Below are positions 8,797 through 17,194 of a DNA stretch of 64,000 nucleotides, piece after piece (the stretch's first letter is position 1; each line of letters opens with the position of its first letter). The position numbers were made by a program, and so were the translations under genes. The stretch comes from Mucilaginibacter aurantiaciroseus. GTDB taxonomy: Bacteria > Bacteroidota > Bacteroidia > Sphingobacteriales > Sphingobacteriaceae. The notes beneath the pieces are model-generated. The model was not told where the DNA came from and searched no databases. It saw only the letters and a list, made by a program, of their open reading frames with translations. Location of the stretch: the NCBI RefSeq assembly GCF_024055595.1, contig NZ_JAMXOF010000001.1, forward strand, positions 124,001 through 188,000, written 5' to 3'.

Positions 8797-8985
8797 ATGC
8801 AAAATTCAACAGAGAACGCCAATTCAGTAAGTCACTATAAATTTTTAGTTTTTACCGTAGTTATAGGTTTAGTGGGTATATACTTACGTTTTGTAGATTT
8901 TCCACACGCTACATTGGTATCTAACATTATATTATTATTTGCTGCTATCATTTGTCTTAGAGCAGTTTTTGGCATTTTGAAGTAA
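8797..8985 (+). CDS. Small two-span membrane protein, 62 aa
   Basis: Short protein with two predicted membrane helices: FLVFTVVIGLVGIYLRFV and VSNIILLFAAIICLRAVFGI. The N-terminus (MQNSTENANSVSHYKF) is polar. I take the ATG at 8797 instead of the GTG at 8779, because a good -7 box TATTTTTG occupies 8772-8779 and the GTG would fall inside the promoter. A terminator follows at 9009. I know no family function; small two-span proteins of this kind are common and unannotated in Sphingobacteriaceae. Confidence 0.65.
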   Translation: MQNSTENANSVSHYKFLVFTVVIGLVGIYLRFVDFPHATLVSNIILLFAAIICLRAVFGILK

Positions 8986-9008
8986 GTAATTATAAAAACG
9001 ATATAATT

Positions 9009-9041
9009 AAAAGCGCTACCGGTTTTGGCAGCGCTTTTTTT
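9009..9041 (+). terminator. Rho-independent terminator
   Basis: Stem AAAAGCGCT / AGCGCTTTT around ACCGGTTTTGGC, followed by a T-run. It ends the transcript of the small membrane protein at 8797-8985. Confidence 0.88.
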
Positions 9042-9115
9042 GTGTTTTAAATTTTTGTGTAGATGTGATACTTCGTAATTTATTGCAATTTTCAAAGACA
9101 TGAAGTGTTGTGTCT

Positions 9116-10165
9116 TTATTCTTTGACGTTTTTCGGCCGGTATTTAGCTTCATTGAGGATCTTTTGAGCATCCCTGTCGTTCATCAGCTGTTGCAGGGTA
9201 ACGTTGGGATGCTTATCCATATATTGCTTAACAATTTGCCATCCCGTCCAAACGCCAAGCTTTGGTGCCGATTCATTTTTATCGCCAAGGCCGGGGGTGA
9301 AGGGCGCCTCGTTAAGGTATTTTTGTATCTTTTGGAAATCGGTTTCGTAAAGCAGGTTCTCCTCCAGGAAAAATCCCCAGATATTACCTTTAAAGTCTTC
9401 GCACCATTTTAGTTGTTGCGCGGTGTAGCCTATTTTGGTAGAATCGGGCACATCGGGCAGTGTTTGGTCCATAAAGTATAGTATCTTGCCGTTGTATACC
9501 ATTTTGGCGAGTAATGAATTATCGCGGTCATCTTCGGGGAACATATCCTCGCGGGCTAAACCTTCTACCACGCGTGGGGCAATATTATCGGAAGTAAACC
9601 TGCGCGACAGGTAATGCGGAAAGCTCTCTACCAACGCCGGGTAAAATTTAGAATCGGCACCTAAAAAAAGATCAAGCCCGATACCAAAGTAACCATCCCC
9701 AATACTGGTTTGCGCCTGGAAGCCTGAGAAGTAAGCGTATACTTTTGGCAGCTTCTTTTGCGGGTAAAAATATTTTATCCGGCGGAAGGCATCCGTTAGT
9801 TCTGCATCCTGCTTATCGGTGTTGGGGTAAGCAGCATCCACATCATGTTTAAGATCGGTATATGCCTTGCCGGCAAAAACATCGCGCAGGTTTTTGTAAT
9901 AGTTTGTATCGGCAGTACTACCTATCTTTAAAACGCGTTCAATAAAATCCTGGTAAAATACGCGGTACTTGCTTTGCAAGGCAGCTATCTGCGGGTTAAG
10001 TGGTTTTGTATGCAGCAAATCAAAATCCTTGTCGAAGCGTTCAATCTTAACATCAACAGGTATATTGCTTATATCAACCTTTTTATTGCGCTTGCAGGCC
10101 ATAAAAGCCAGGCACAAAAAAAAACTTATATAAATAAGCGTTGTTTTACATGAATTAGACATCAT
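9116..10165 (-). CDS. gldB: Gliding motility lipoprotein GldB homologue
   Basis: 349-aa lipoprotein. The signal peptide ends in a lipobox (FFLCLAFMAC, Cys about residue 24), followed by the GldB hallmark VDVKIERFDKDFDLLHTKPL near residues 38-57. Later motifs FSGFQAQTSIGDGYFGIGLD and GLAREDMFPEDD also fit GldB. In Flavobacterium GldB is needed for gliding and linked to type IX secretion assembly, although its precise job is unclear. Here it is divergent from nadE; gldB and nadE also neighbour each other in flavobacteria. The usual partner gldC is not adjacent. T9SS substrates occur elsewhere in the window, so a role in T9SS or gliding is plausible. A minus-strand TATTTTTG box lies at 10180-10187. 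Confidence 0.88.
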   Translation of the reverse strand: MMSNSCKTTLIYISFFLCLAFMACKRNKKVDISNIPVDVKIERFDKDFDLLHTKPLNPQIAALQSKYRVFYQDFIERVLKIGSTADTNYYKNLRDVFAGKAYTDLKHDVDAAYPNTDKQDAELTDAFRRIKYFYPQKKLPKVYAYFSGFQAQTSIGDGYFGIGLDLFLGADSKFYPALVESFPHYLSRRFTSDNIAPRVVEGLAREDMFPEDDRDNSLLAKMVYNGKILYFMDQTLPDVPDSTKIGYTAQQLKWCEDFKGNIWGFFLEENLLYETDFQKIQKYLNEAPFTPGLGDKNESAPKLGVWTGWQIVKQYMDKHPNVTLQQLMNDRDAQKILNEAKYRPKNVKE

Positions 10166-10205
10166 TAATAGCGTTTTAGCAAAAATAATTTTTTTATTTG
10201 CATTA

Positions 10206-10300
10206 GGGGAATTAGTGAGTAGTTAAGTGCTAAGTAGTGAATAGTTTTGTTTCATTATAAGCTTATTAACCACTTGTCAAATAACCAATTACCACTCAAA
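10206..10300. repeat. Imperfect intergenic inverted repeat built from GAGTAGT-like words
   Basis: The gap between gldB and nadE has AGTGAGTAGTTAAGTGCTAA on the left and, on the right, ATAACCAATTACCACTC, which is its approximate reverse complement. Comparable degenerate hairpins stand at 23411-23482, 27780-27821 and 38436-38524. It gives a long imperfect stem with no T-run. Confidence 0.5.
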
Positions 10301-10305
10301 ATAAC

Positions 10306-11955
10306 ATGAAGATAGCATTAGCCCAGCTTAATTATCACATCGGTAACTTCGAGTCTAATACAAATAAGATCATAACCGGCATCCGCGAAGCAAAACAAAA
10401 CGGGGCCGACCTGGTGGTTTTTGCCGAGTTATGTGTTTGCGGTTACCCCGCTCGTGACTTCCTGGAATTTAACGAATTTATCAGTCTTTGTGGTGATGCA
10501 GCTAAAAAAATAGCAGCCGAGTGTATCGGCATCGCGTGTATTATCGGCTTACCAACCTCAAACAACAATCCGGAAGGTAAGGACCTGAATAACTCAGCCT
10601 ACTTTATCGAGAATGGCGAAGTTAAAGCGGTAGTTAACAAAGCTCTTTTACCCAATTACGATATTTTTGATGAATACCGGTATTTTGAACCGTCGACCCA
10701 GTTTAGCTGTATCGATTTTAAGGGTAAACGCATAGCATTAACCATATGCGAGGACTTGTGGAACACCATTGAGAACCCGCTTTATGTTACCCGCCCCATG
10801 GATATATTGATCCAGGAAAAGCCAGATGTGATGATCAACATCGCGGCATCACCATTTGCTTATAACCATGATGAGGAGCGGATTGCTATTTTAAGCGATA
10901 ACGCCCGCAGGTATAACCTACCGCTCTTTTACGTGAACCATGTAGGCGCGCAAACCGAATTGATATTCGATGGTGGATCTTTGGTGATTGGCAATACCGG
11001 TGAGATAGCCGATGAGCTGCCTTACTTTACCGAGAATACCGCTTACTATACTTTACAGGATGATGCGAGTATTACCTTTGAGCATCAAACCACCCAAAAA
11101 ACAGATCGCCCAAGTGATATTGATCAGATTCACCAAGGGTTGATATTGGGAATACAGGACTACTTTTATAAATCGGGCTTTAAGCAGGCAATATTAGGGT
11201 TATCGGGTGGGATAGACTCTGCCGTGGTATGTGCCTTGGCTGCCGAGGCACTGGGTGCAGAGAATGTGATGGCGGTACTACTGCCGTCAAAATTCTCCAG
11301 CGACCATTCCCTAAAAGATGCCGAAGACCTGGTGACCAACCTGGGTTGTAAATCAGAAACCATCGCTATCGAAAAAATAACCGATGCTTTTGAAAGTTCG
11401 TTACATCCACAATTCAATAACCTGCCTTTTAATATTGCCGAAGAGAATATCCAATCGCGCAGCAGGGCGGTATTGCTGATGGCCATGTGCAATAAGTTTG
11501 GCTATATCCTGCTCAATACATCAAACAAAAGCGAGGCTGCCGTAGGTTATGGTACGCTTTATGGCGATATGTGTGGCGGTATCTCGGTTATTGGCGATGT
11601 GTTTAAAACACAGGTTTTTGAACTGGCACGCCATATAAACCGCGACCGCGAGATCATCCCCGAAAACACCATTGTTAAACCACCATCTGCAGAACTACGT
11701 CCCGACCAAAAAGACAGCGACTCGCTGCCGGAATATGATATTTTAGATGCGATATTGTCACAATATGTAGAGCATCGCCGTTCATTAGCAGAAATCATTA
11801 AACAAGGTTTTGAGGACGCTGTAGTGCACAAAGTACTGCGCCTGGTTAACATGGCCGAGCATAAACGCTATCAAACTCCGCCAATACTCCGCGTATCGCC
11901 TAAAGCCTTTGGAATGGGCAGGCGTATGCCAATAGTAGGGAAATATCTAACATAA
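10306..11955 (+). CDS. nadE: Glutamine-dependent NAD+ synthetase
   Basis: 549-aa two-domain enzyme catalysing the last step of NAD synthesis: deamido-NAD + ATP + glutamine to NAD. The N-terminal nitrilase-fold glutaminase domain (about 1-255) shows its triad in VFAELCVCGYPARD (Glu), VNKALLPNYDIFDEYRYF (Lys) and ALTICEDLWN (Cys). The C-terminal synthetase domain carries the ATP-pyrophosphatase P-loop LGLSGGIDSAVVCALAAEAL, then NTSNKSEAAVGYGTLYGDMC and KPPSAELRPDQKDSDSLP. Length matches the standard bacterial form. It starts at an ATG 140 bases from the divergent gldB. Cytoplasmic and likely essential. Confidence 0.97.
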   Translation: MKIALAQLNYHIGNFESNTNKIITGIREAKQNGADLVVFAELCVCGYPARDFLEFNEFISLCGDAAKKIAAECIGIACIIGLPTSNNNPEGKDLNNSAYFIENGEVKAVVNKALLPNYDIFDEYRYFEPSTQFSCIDFKGKRIALTICEDLWNTIENPLYVTRPMDILIQEKPDVMINIAASPFAYNHDEERIAILSDNARRYNLPLFYVNHVGAQTELIFDGGSLVIGNTGEIADELPYFTENTAYYTLQDDASITFEHQTTQKTDRPSDIDQIHQGLILGIQDYFYKSGFKQAILGLSGGIDSAVVCALAAEALGAENVMAVLLPSKFSSDHSLKDAEDLVTNLGCKSETIAIEKITDAFESSLHPQFNNLPFNIAEENIQSRSRAVLLMAMCNKFGYILLNTSNKSEAAVGYGTLYGDMCGGISVIGDVFKTQVFELARHINRDREIIPENTIVKPPSAELRPDQKDSDSLPEYDILDAILSQYVEHRRSLAEIIKQGFEDAVVHKVLRLVNMAEHKRYQTPPILRVSPKAFGMGRRMPIVGKYLT

Positions 11956-12036
11956 AAAATATTTTAATTTTTGATAAAACAGATTAAACCTTTGCGAAGT
12001 AATTAGTCTAACACATAATTTATAACTGATGAGGCA

Positions 12037-12660
12037 ATGAAAAAATATATCTATTTAACGCTGACGGTGGCTGTCGTATCGCTGCTATCGGCCTGTAGCA
12101 GCTACAATTACTACACAGCTGCACAAAACAAAACAAACTTATCAACTTACAAAACCTTTGCATGGGCAGCACAGCAAACTAACCCAAACAAGCAATGGCG
12201 CCCACTCAACGAGATTGGAAGCGGCAAAGTACAAGAAGCTACAAGGCAAGCATTGGCTGGCAAAGGCCTTGTACTTCAAAACCAAAATCCCGATTTGCTG
12301 GTGCGTTACTTAACGGTTACCGGCCGTGGTACTAAAACAGAGTTTTCCTCACCTTACTACGGTGGTGGCTTTTACGGCGGTTTTGGTGGTGGCTGGTACC
12401 GCCCATGGGGATACGGCTTTGGTTGGGGAGGCCCCTGGGGCTACGGCGGCTGGGGAGGACCAACTTTTGCGGAGAAAGTACATTATAAAGAAGGTACGAT
12501 TATTATTGACCTGGTTGACAGCAAAACCCAACAGGTAGTATGGCGCGGTTATGGCGTTGGCGAATTGCATAACCCAAAGCAAACCATGCGCGATATCCCT
12601 AAGGTGGTAGAAGGTATTATGAAACAGCTGGAATTAACACCGCCGATGCGTAAGTCATAA
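12037..12660 (+). CDS. DUF4136 lipoprotein with Gly/Trp/Tyr-rich insert
   Basis: 207-aa lipoprotein with signal peptide and lipobox LLSACSS (Cys at residue 20). The following NLSTYKTFAWA and the C-terminal YKEGTIIIDLVDSKTQQVVW, VWRGYGVGEL and IPKVVEGIMKQL are typical of DUF4136 proteins, which are of unknown function and probably periplasmic or outer-membrane attached. A low-complexity segment at about residues 108-146 is made almost only of Gly, Trp, Tyr, Phe and Pro (for example YYGGGFYGGFGGGWYRPWGY). It interrupts the domain between two conserved beta regions and is probably a flexible surface loop. Monocistronic; a perfect 21-bp-stem terminator follows. Confidence 0.88.
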   Translation: MKKYIYLTLTVAVVSLLSACSSYNYYTAAQNKTNLSTYKTFAWAAQQTNPNKQWRPLNEIGSGKVQEATRQALAGKGLVLQNQNPDLLVRYLTVTGRGTKTEFSSPYYGGGFYGGFGGGWYRPWGYGFGWGGPWGYGGWGGPTFAEKVHYKEGTIIIDLVDSKTQQVVWRGYGVGELHNPKQTMRDIPKVVEGIMKQLELTPPMRKS

Positions 12661-12672
12661 AAGACTTTATAT

Positions 12673-12715
12673 GTCACCAAAAAGGGGATGCAATTTGCAT
12701 CCCCTTTTTGGTGAC
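12673..12715. terminator. Bidirectional terminator with perfect 21-bp stem
   Basis: GTCACCAAAAAGGGGATGCA and one further A (12673-12693) pair perfectly with 12695-12715 around a single central T. The stem carries A5 and T5 tracts, so it can end the DUF4136 transcript and possibly leftward transcription as well. Confidence 0.85.
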
Positions 12716-12730
12716 GGCATTTTAGGCCTA

Positions 12731-12825
12731 TTTGTGTTCATGTTCACGCTGTGAACACAACGGTTGTTTTGCAAACGACTTGATAATCAAATGTTTAACA
12801 CTGACAAGGAATTGTCACTTGTTCA
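12731..12825 (+). repeat. ~95-bp dispersed intergenic element, copy C
   Basis: Contains TGTTCATGTTCACGCTGTGA (core dyad GTTCAC-GCT-GTGAAC), then exactly 23 bases to the palindrome TTGATAATCAA, then CTGACAAGGAATTGTCAC. The first two blocks and their 23-base spacing match copy B at 57396-57498. It lies between convergent genes, so it is not an ordinary gene promoter here. Confidence 0.65.
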
Positions 12826-12876
12826 TGTGAACATTATAAACCATGTTTACGCCCCCGGAGCGTTTTAAAACGCCCT

Positions 12877-13080
12877 TTAAACGCTCAGTCCTTTCTGTTT
12901 CTGATGCATTTTGTAAGCACCAAAAATAACAAAGGCAAATACTAAAAAGTAAACCCAGGTATCAAGTGGGCAGGGGTCGTCATCATCAGTGCCACCACAG
13001 GGGTTTATTAATTGAGCGTATGAGATAGTATGAATAGTAAGCAGAGTAAACAGGGCAAATATCTTTTTTATCATTATCAT
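12877..13080 (-). CDS. Tiny exported protein with P-L-D / membrane-helix / basic tail
   Basis: 67-aa protein. A signal peptide (MIMIKKIFALFTLLTIHTIS, cut after YAQ) is followed by a short acidic Cys-containing linker (NPCGGTDDDDPCPLD), one membrane helix (TWVYFLVFAFVIFGAYKM) and a basic tail HQKQKG. This order of P-(L/I)-D, helix and basic end resembles the short PID-CTERM-type sorting proteins I recall from Bacteroidota; that assignment is from memory and only moderately sure. The gene sits 22 bases downstream of the giant T9SS protein gene on the same strand and may be co-transcribed with it. Confidence 0.62.
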   Translation of the reverse strand: MIMIKKIFALFTLLTIHTISYAQLINPCGGTDDDDPCPLDTWVYFLVFAFVIFGAYKMHQKQKGLSV

Positions 13081-13102
13081 TTATCTTAATACCGCTAAAG
13101 TA

Positions 13103-16100
13103 TTATAGTTTTACAAATTTACCATTACCTATTACGGCTTTGGTGGTGTTATTAATAACCTGTACAAAATACGTTCCGGGTAATAAATTACCTACGTTAG
13201 CTTGCCAGGTAGCCTCGGTTGATACCGCGTTTTTTATTAACGCCCCGCTACCGTCAGATATTTTAATATTGTAGGTGGTTGCAGTAGCTGGCGGGTTTAT
13301 AACGCTAACGTTTACAGTGTTGCTAACCGGGTTCGGGTACACATTAAACGCGTTGATAGTAACCCCTTCAACATCGGCATACATAATATTTGCCGTTTTA
13401 GAATAACTGATAGTACCGTTAATGTCATCTTGTTTTAAGCGATATTGGTTTAAACCTTTTACGGGTTTGGTATCTACTAAAGCATATGTGCCATTGTTAC
13501 CGGCATGCAGGCCGCCAATAATGTCAAAAGTTTTGCCGCCATCAATGCTGCGCTCTACAGTAAAGTTTGTGTAGTTGCTTTCATTTTCGCTAATCCAGTT
13601 AAGTTTAACACCGGCTGTAACTTTAACGCCCTTAAAATCAAGTAGTTTTAAATAAAGAGCAGGGTTTTGGCGGATAACTATAGTAAAACGTTTATCGCCA
13701 TAAGTGTCTAAATTACCTTTATCGATATTAAAATTATAGGTAGCATACGCACGCATATCTAATGAATCTGCTTTAAACGCGTCTTTCAGAAAAACCTGAT
13801 ATAACGCCGGCATGTTTTCAAGGGCATCCATTTTTAATGTATATAAGCCTGTAGTTGTGGCGTCTACTGTTAAAGGTAAAACCTGCGGAGTTAATTTAGG
13901 CAGTGGTAACCTGTTTATACTCAATAAAAAATTGTCAGATGATCGTGCCGACAGGCTCACCCTGGCACCATTGCCACCAATATCTAACGCGTCTTCGTCA
14001 AAAGAGAACTTAGTATCATTTTTATTATTTAAAACAAAGGTTACAGCATCAGTATTAAAATCATCTTTAACAAGTTGAATTCTAAAAACAGGATCGTTCT
14101 CGGTTGTGGTAGCTATAGGTGTACCCATCAATTTTTTTAATGGCAGGCTCATTATTTTAGCTATACTGGCAGTTGCCGGTAACGTTGATGTTTTAGCTGT
14201 TTCGCGAAAGGTGAGCGCCTGCGTGGTATTATTAGCAATTATAAAAAACCCCTGCCCGCTGGCTATCATATTATTTACTACACCATCGCTTGAAATCGCA
14301 TTACCTGGTTTGATTGTGCTGGTAGTATCAGCAATAGAACTTATAGCATTGGTGTTTTGCTGATAAGGGGCGTATTGTTTACTATTAATATTATAAATAT
14401 ATATGGTTGCAGGGAGGTTGTTACTACCATAAATTGATGAATTGGCGCCATTACGGTTGTATTTTTCCCAATTAATGGTTGATGGGTATGGGTTACCAAC
14501 CAAGTTATATCCGCGTATTGCTGTATTGGCAGTGGCTGTGCTATAACCCAAAAAGGCGTTACCTGGTGTATACCATGGTGTTACGGTATAGCTACCTGTA
14601 TTTATAGCACCGGTAGCTGTAAAAGTTGTTTCAGTAGGGAGGTATGATGATATAGTGGCTCCAAGTAATGTCGAAATCAATCTATCGCCCCTGAAAAAGA
14701 ATAAAAAGCCGTTACCCACGGGGATATTATACGTGCTTGCCTCGCCATCAAAAGCATAATTTGATGATAGGAAACTATTTACCCCCCTGAAATTTCCGCT
14801 GGTGAAAGATGATTGTGAAGGCGCCATGTTTTCGCGAAAGAAATGTATGGTGGGGTTTCCGGTTTTGTCAAAACCACCACCGGTGCCTGTTGTACCTGTG
14901 ATCCATGCATTATTTTTTAAGTAAGCCAAAGAATAATTTGTACTGCTTGTATTTACCGGCGATGAAAATAAACGAACCCCCCTTACTGCCGAAACATACC
15001 GCTGTACAAATGTTTTTGCAGCCGCGCTTGTTAAAGTGGAGCCAACTAATGCCCCTATTGATCCCGAGCCGGTGGCATCAGAAAGTAATGTTAGGCTACC
15101 GCCATTATTTATAGTTGTTAAAGAAGCCGATAATGTTCCTGTGGAATTTATTACTGTGGAGCTTGTTGGCCCAAGTGTTAAAGTGCCCATGGTGATAGCA
15201 ACTAAGCCCGATAATTGTAAATTACCTCCGGCTTCTATGGTTATACCATTGGTTACCGTTAAATTTAGCACATCTAATGAAATTTTTGTGCTATTATTTA
15301 TGCTGCTTATAGTGTTTGGCCCAATAGTGATTTTACTTACAGTTGGGCTACTTGTGAGCATAGGTTGTGTAGTAAAAGTGTTACCCCCAACCCCAAACCG
15401 GGCAACATCACTCGATCCAGGTGCCGTGCCCTGCACCCAATTTAAATTATTAGACCAAAAATAAAAGCCGGTAGCTAAGTCTGCTGCGCCACCTTTCCAA
15501 TCGTATCCCTTCCCAAAGGTAATAGGGTTGCTTGTTGCACTTGTGTTTGTGTAGCTTAAACCTGTAGAAGAATTATTTGGACGCTCGTAGAAGTCGTTTA
15601 CACCGTTAACGGTGATAGTTCCCGTTGGTGGGCTGCCATAGTTTAAGGAAGCTTTTAATGTACCAGTAAAAAAATAATATTGCGGTGTAGATAACGTACC
15701 ATCAGTTTGGCCACTTGATGCTATTGTGTCTGCTATATTAGAAGCTGCTATAGAACCATTACCGGTTCCGCTTAACTGTACAGATGTGCTAAGTGCGCGA
15801 TCATTAGTTGTAGAATAAAATGAATTAAAGGACTTGTATAATCCACCGGAAGTTTGGACGAAATAGTCATTTAGTGCTGAACCACTGGTATTAAAATACA
15901 TTTGGGTAGCAATAGGAAAGTTGCCTCTGCTTTGTACTTGTAAGCCATAAAAAATTACAGTTTGGTTTTCGCTGTAGGGGGGTTGTGTAATGCCATTAGT
16001 TGCGCTGTTTGCATTTGTGCCAACAAATTTTAACACTCGGGTGTACATGTCAAATTTATCCCACTGAAAACGATTTTTAGTAGTGCTGGTGGCTTGCAAG

Positions 16101-16825
16101 TATGAATAATAGTATGTGCTATATGTGCTACCTGTTGTGCCGCTGCCTATACTTATTAGTGTTTTAGCGGTGGTCATACCGGTAACGTACTTATCCATAT
16201 ATATAGCCCATGACCCGGCCTTCATTCTTTGTACTTTGATCATATAGGCGGTTTGATCATTTGCTAACGGGATAGATAATATTTGATTATAACGCCCAGC
16301 ACCGGCAGCCGCATCGAAACGGTACCGTAATATTAAATTGCCGCCAACATGTGTAATGTAAAAGCCCATCATGTCGTTGCCGTTGGTGGCAAATCCGTTT
16401 GCGATAAGCCAATAACGCCAGGAATTGGTGCCGGCAGTTATTACGTCCGGGTCATCATTTGCTGAGGCGCTTGTGTTTTTATAAAGAAAGTTCCATTCGT
16501 AGTCTGTTGCATTAAGATTAATACCCGTGGTTCCATTGCCTAAGAAATCCCAGCGAATGGCGCTAACAGCATTAAGGTTTGTAGACGCCAGGCTAACCAA
16601 GCCTTCAAGCGGTGTTGTAGTAGAGGCGTCGATAGTAACACTAGCACTTGTGCGTGTGGCGCTACTAACACCCGCTGCACCTAAAGACGCTGTGTTGCCG
16701 GCCGTTGCAGTTTCAAAATTATTGTAATAATAAGTTGCATTATCGCTATATTCCTGAGCGTAGATTACACTTATATTAAGTGTAAAAATTATGCACAAAA
16801 GATATTTAAGTAATAGTTTTTTCAA
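13103..16825 (-). CDS. Very large T9SS-exported protein, 1240 aa, unknown function
   Basis: A signal peptide (KYLLCIIFTLNISVIYAQ) starts the protein. The C-terminal ~80 residues form a type A T9SS sorting domain: FNVYPNPVSNTVNVSVINPP, then GSGALIKN, LLPGTYFVQVINN and a terminal GKFVKL. Between them is a Ser/Thr/Gly/Asn-rich beta protein, with a first ~260-residue lectin/laminin-G-like stretch and later repeats such as YNLVGNPYPSTINWEKYNRN, a motif common in Bacteroidota surface proteins. It is exported to the periplasm, moved by T9SS and probably anchored on the cell surface. The start is TTG at 16825 before AAAAAA; an in-frame stop lies upstream and no ATG is suitable. It is divergent from the subtilase gene. 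Confidence 0.88.
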   Translation of the reverse strand: MKKLLLKYLLCIIFTLNISVIYAQEYSDNATYYYNNFETATAGNTASLGAAGVSSATRTSASVTIDASTTTPLEGLVSLASTNLNAVSAIRWDFLGNGTTGINLNATDYEWNFLYKNTSASANDDPDVITAGTNSWRYWLIANGFATNGNDMMGFYITHVGGNLILRYRFDAAAGAGRYNQILSIPLANDQTAYMIKVQRMKAGSWAIYMDKYVTGMTTAKTLISIGSGTTGSTYSTYYYSYLQATSTTKNRFQWDKFDMYTRVLKFVGTNANSATNGITQPPYSENQTVIFYGLQVQSRGNFPIATQMYFNTSGSALNDYFVQTSGGLYKSFNSFYSTTNDRALSTSVQLSGTGNGSIAASNIADTIASSGQTDGTLSTPQYYFFTGTLKASLNYGSPPTGTITVNGVNDFYERPNNSSTGLSYTNTSATSNPITFGKGYDWKGGAADLATGFYFWSNNLNWVQGTAPGSSDVARFGVGGNTFTTQPMLTSSPTVSKITIGPNTISSINNSTKISLDVLNLTVTNGITIEAGGNLQLSGLVAITMGTLTLGPTSSTVINSTGTLSASLTTINNGGSLTLLSDATGSGSIGALVGSTLTSAAAKTFVQRYVSAVRGVRLFSSPVNTSSTNYSLAYLKNNAWITGTTGTGGGFDKTGNPTIHFFRENMAPSQSSFTSGNFRGVNSFLSSNYAFDGEASTYNIPVGNGFLFFFRGDRLISTLLGATISSYLPTETTFTATGAINTGSYTVTPWYTPGNAFLGYSTATANTAIRGYNLVGNPYPSTINWEKYNRNGANSSIYGSNNLPATIYIYNINSKQYAPYQQNTNAISSIADTTSTIKPGNAISSDGVVNNMIASGQGFFIIANNTTQALTFRETAKTSTLPATASIAKIMSLPLKKLMGTPIATTTENDPVFRIQLVKDDFNTDAVTFVLNNKNDTKFSFDEDALDIGGNGARVSLSARSSDNFLLSINRLPLPKLTPQVLPLTVDATTTGLYTLKMDALENMPALYQVFLKDAFKADSLDMRAYATYNFNIDKGNLDTYGDKRFTIVIRQNPALYLKLLDFKGVKVTAGVKLNWISENESNYTNFTVERSIDGGKTFDIIGGLHAGNNGTYALVDTKPVKGLNQYRLKQDDINGTISYSKTANIMYADVEGVTINAFNVYPNPVSNTVNVSVINPPATATTYNIKISDGSGALIKNAVSTEATWQANVGNLLPGTYFVQVINNTTKAVIGNGKFVKL

Positions 16826-17194
16826 TGAATTAGGATATTAAGTGTTTTCTGCAAAGATCATACAAGATAACTAATATCAGCCTGTTATTTTGGTAATGTT
16901 TAAAATAACAAAATATACGTAATAATTAATTAAATAGATTTTGCAAAAAGTGCAATAAATAAAATACATGCAAATGGTTATTGTGCATTAAGAAGCCCCA
17001 AAATGGGCAAGTAAGTACACAAAAAAAAGTATTTATTAGCAAAATAATATCATTGTAAACGCTAATATATATTTATACAGATCTGGCGTATTAACTTATA
17101 TTACTTTTTATATTAGTTTGTTCAAAAATCGCTCCGTATTATTTTTTAATACGCCATTTAATACGGAAACTTGTAAATACTTCGCTAGAAAATT
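16826..17194. other. AT-rich divergent intergenic region (369 bases)
   Basis: Holds the promoters of the two giant T9SS genes. A direct/inverted word CCGTATTATTTTTTAATACG sits at about 17135-17154, followed by TTAATACGGAA, so the word AATACG recurs close to the subtilase start. I see no gene or RNA in it. Confidence 0.5.

Noticed and set aside
15036..15464. Plus-strand frame of 142 codons inside the giant T9SS gene
   Set aside because: It is the shadow of a Thr/Ser/Val-rich coding sequence; no start context or domain.
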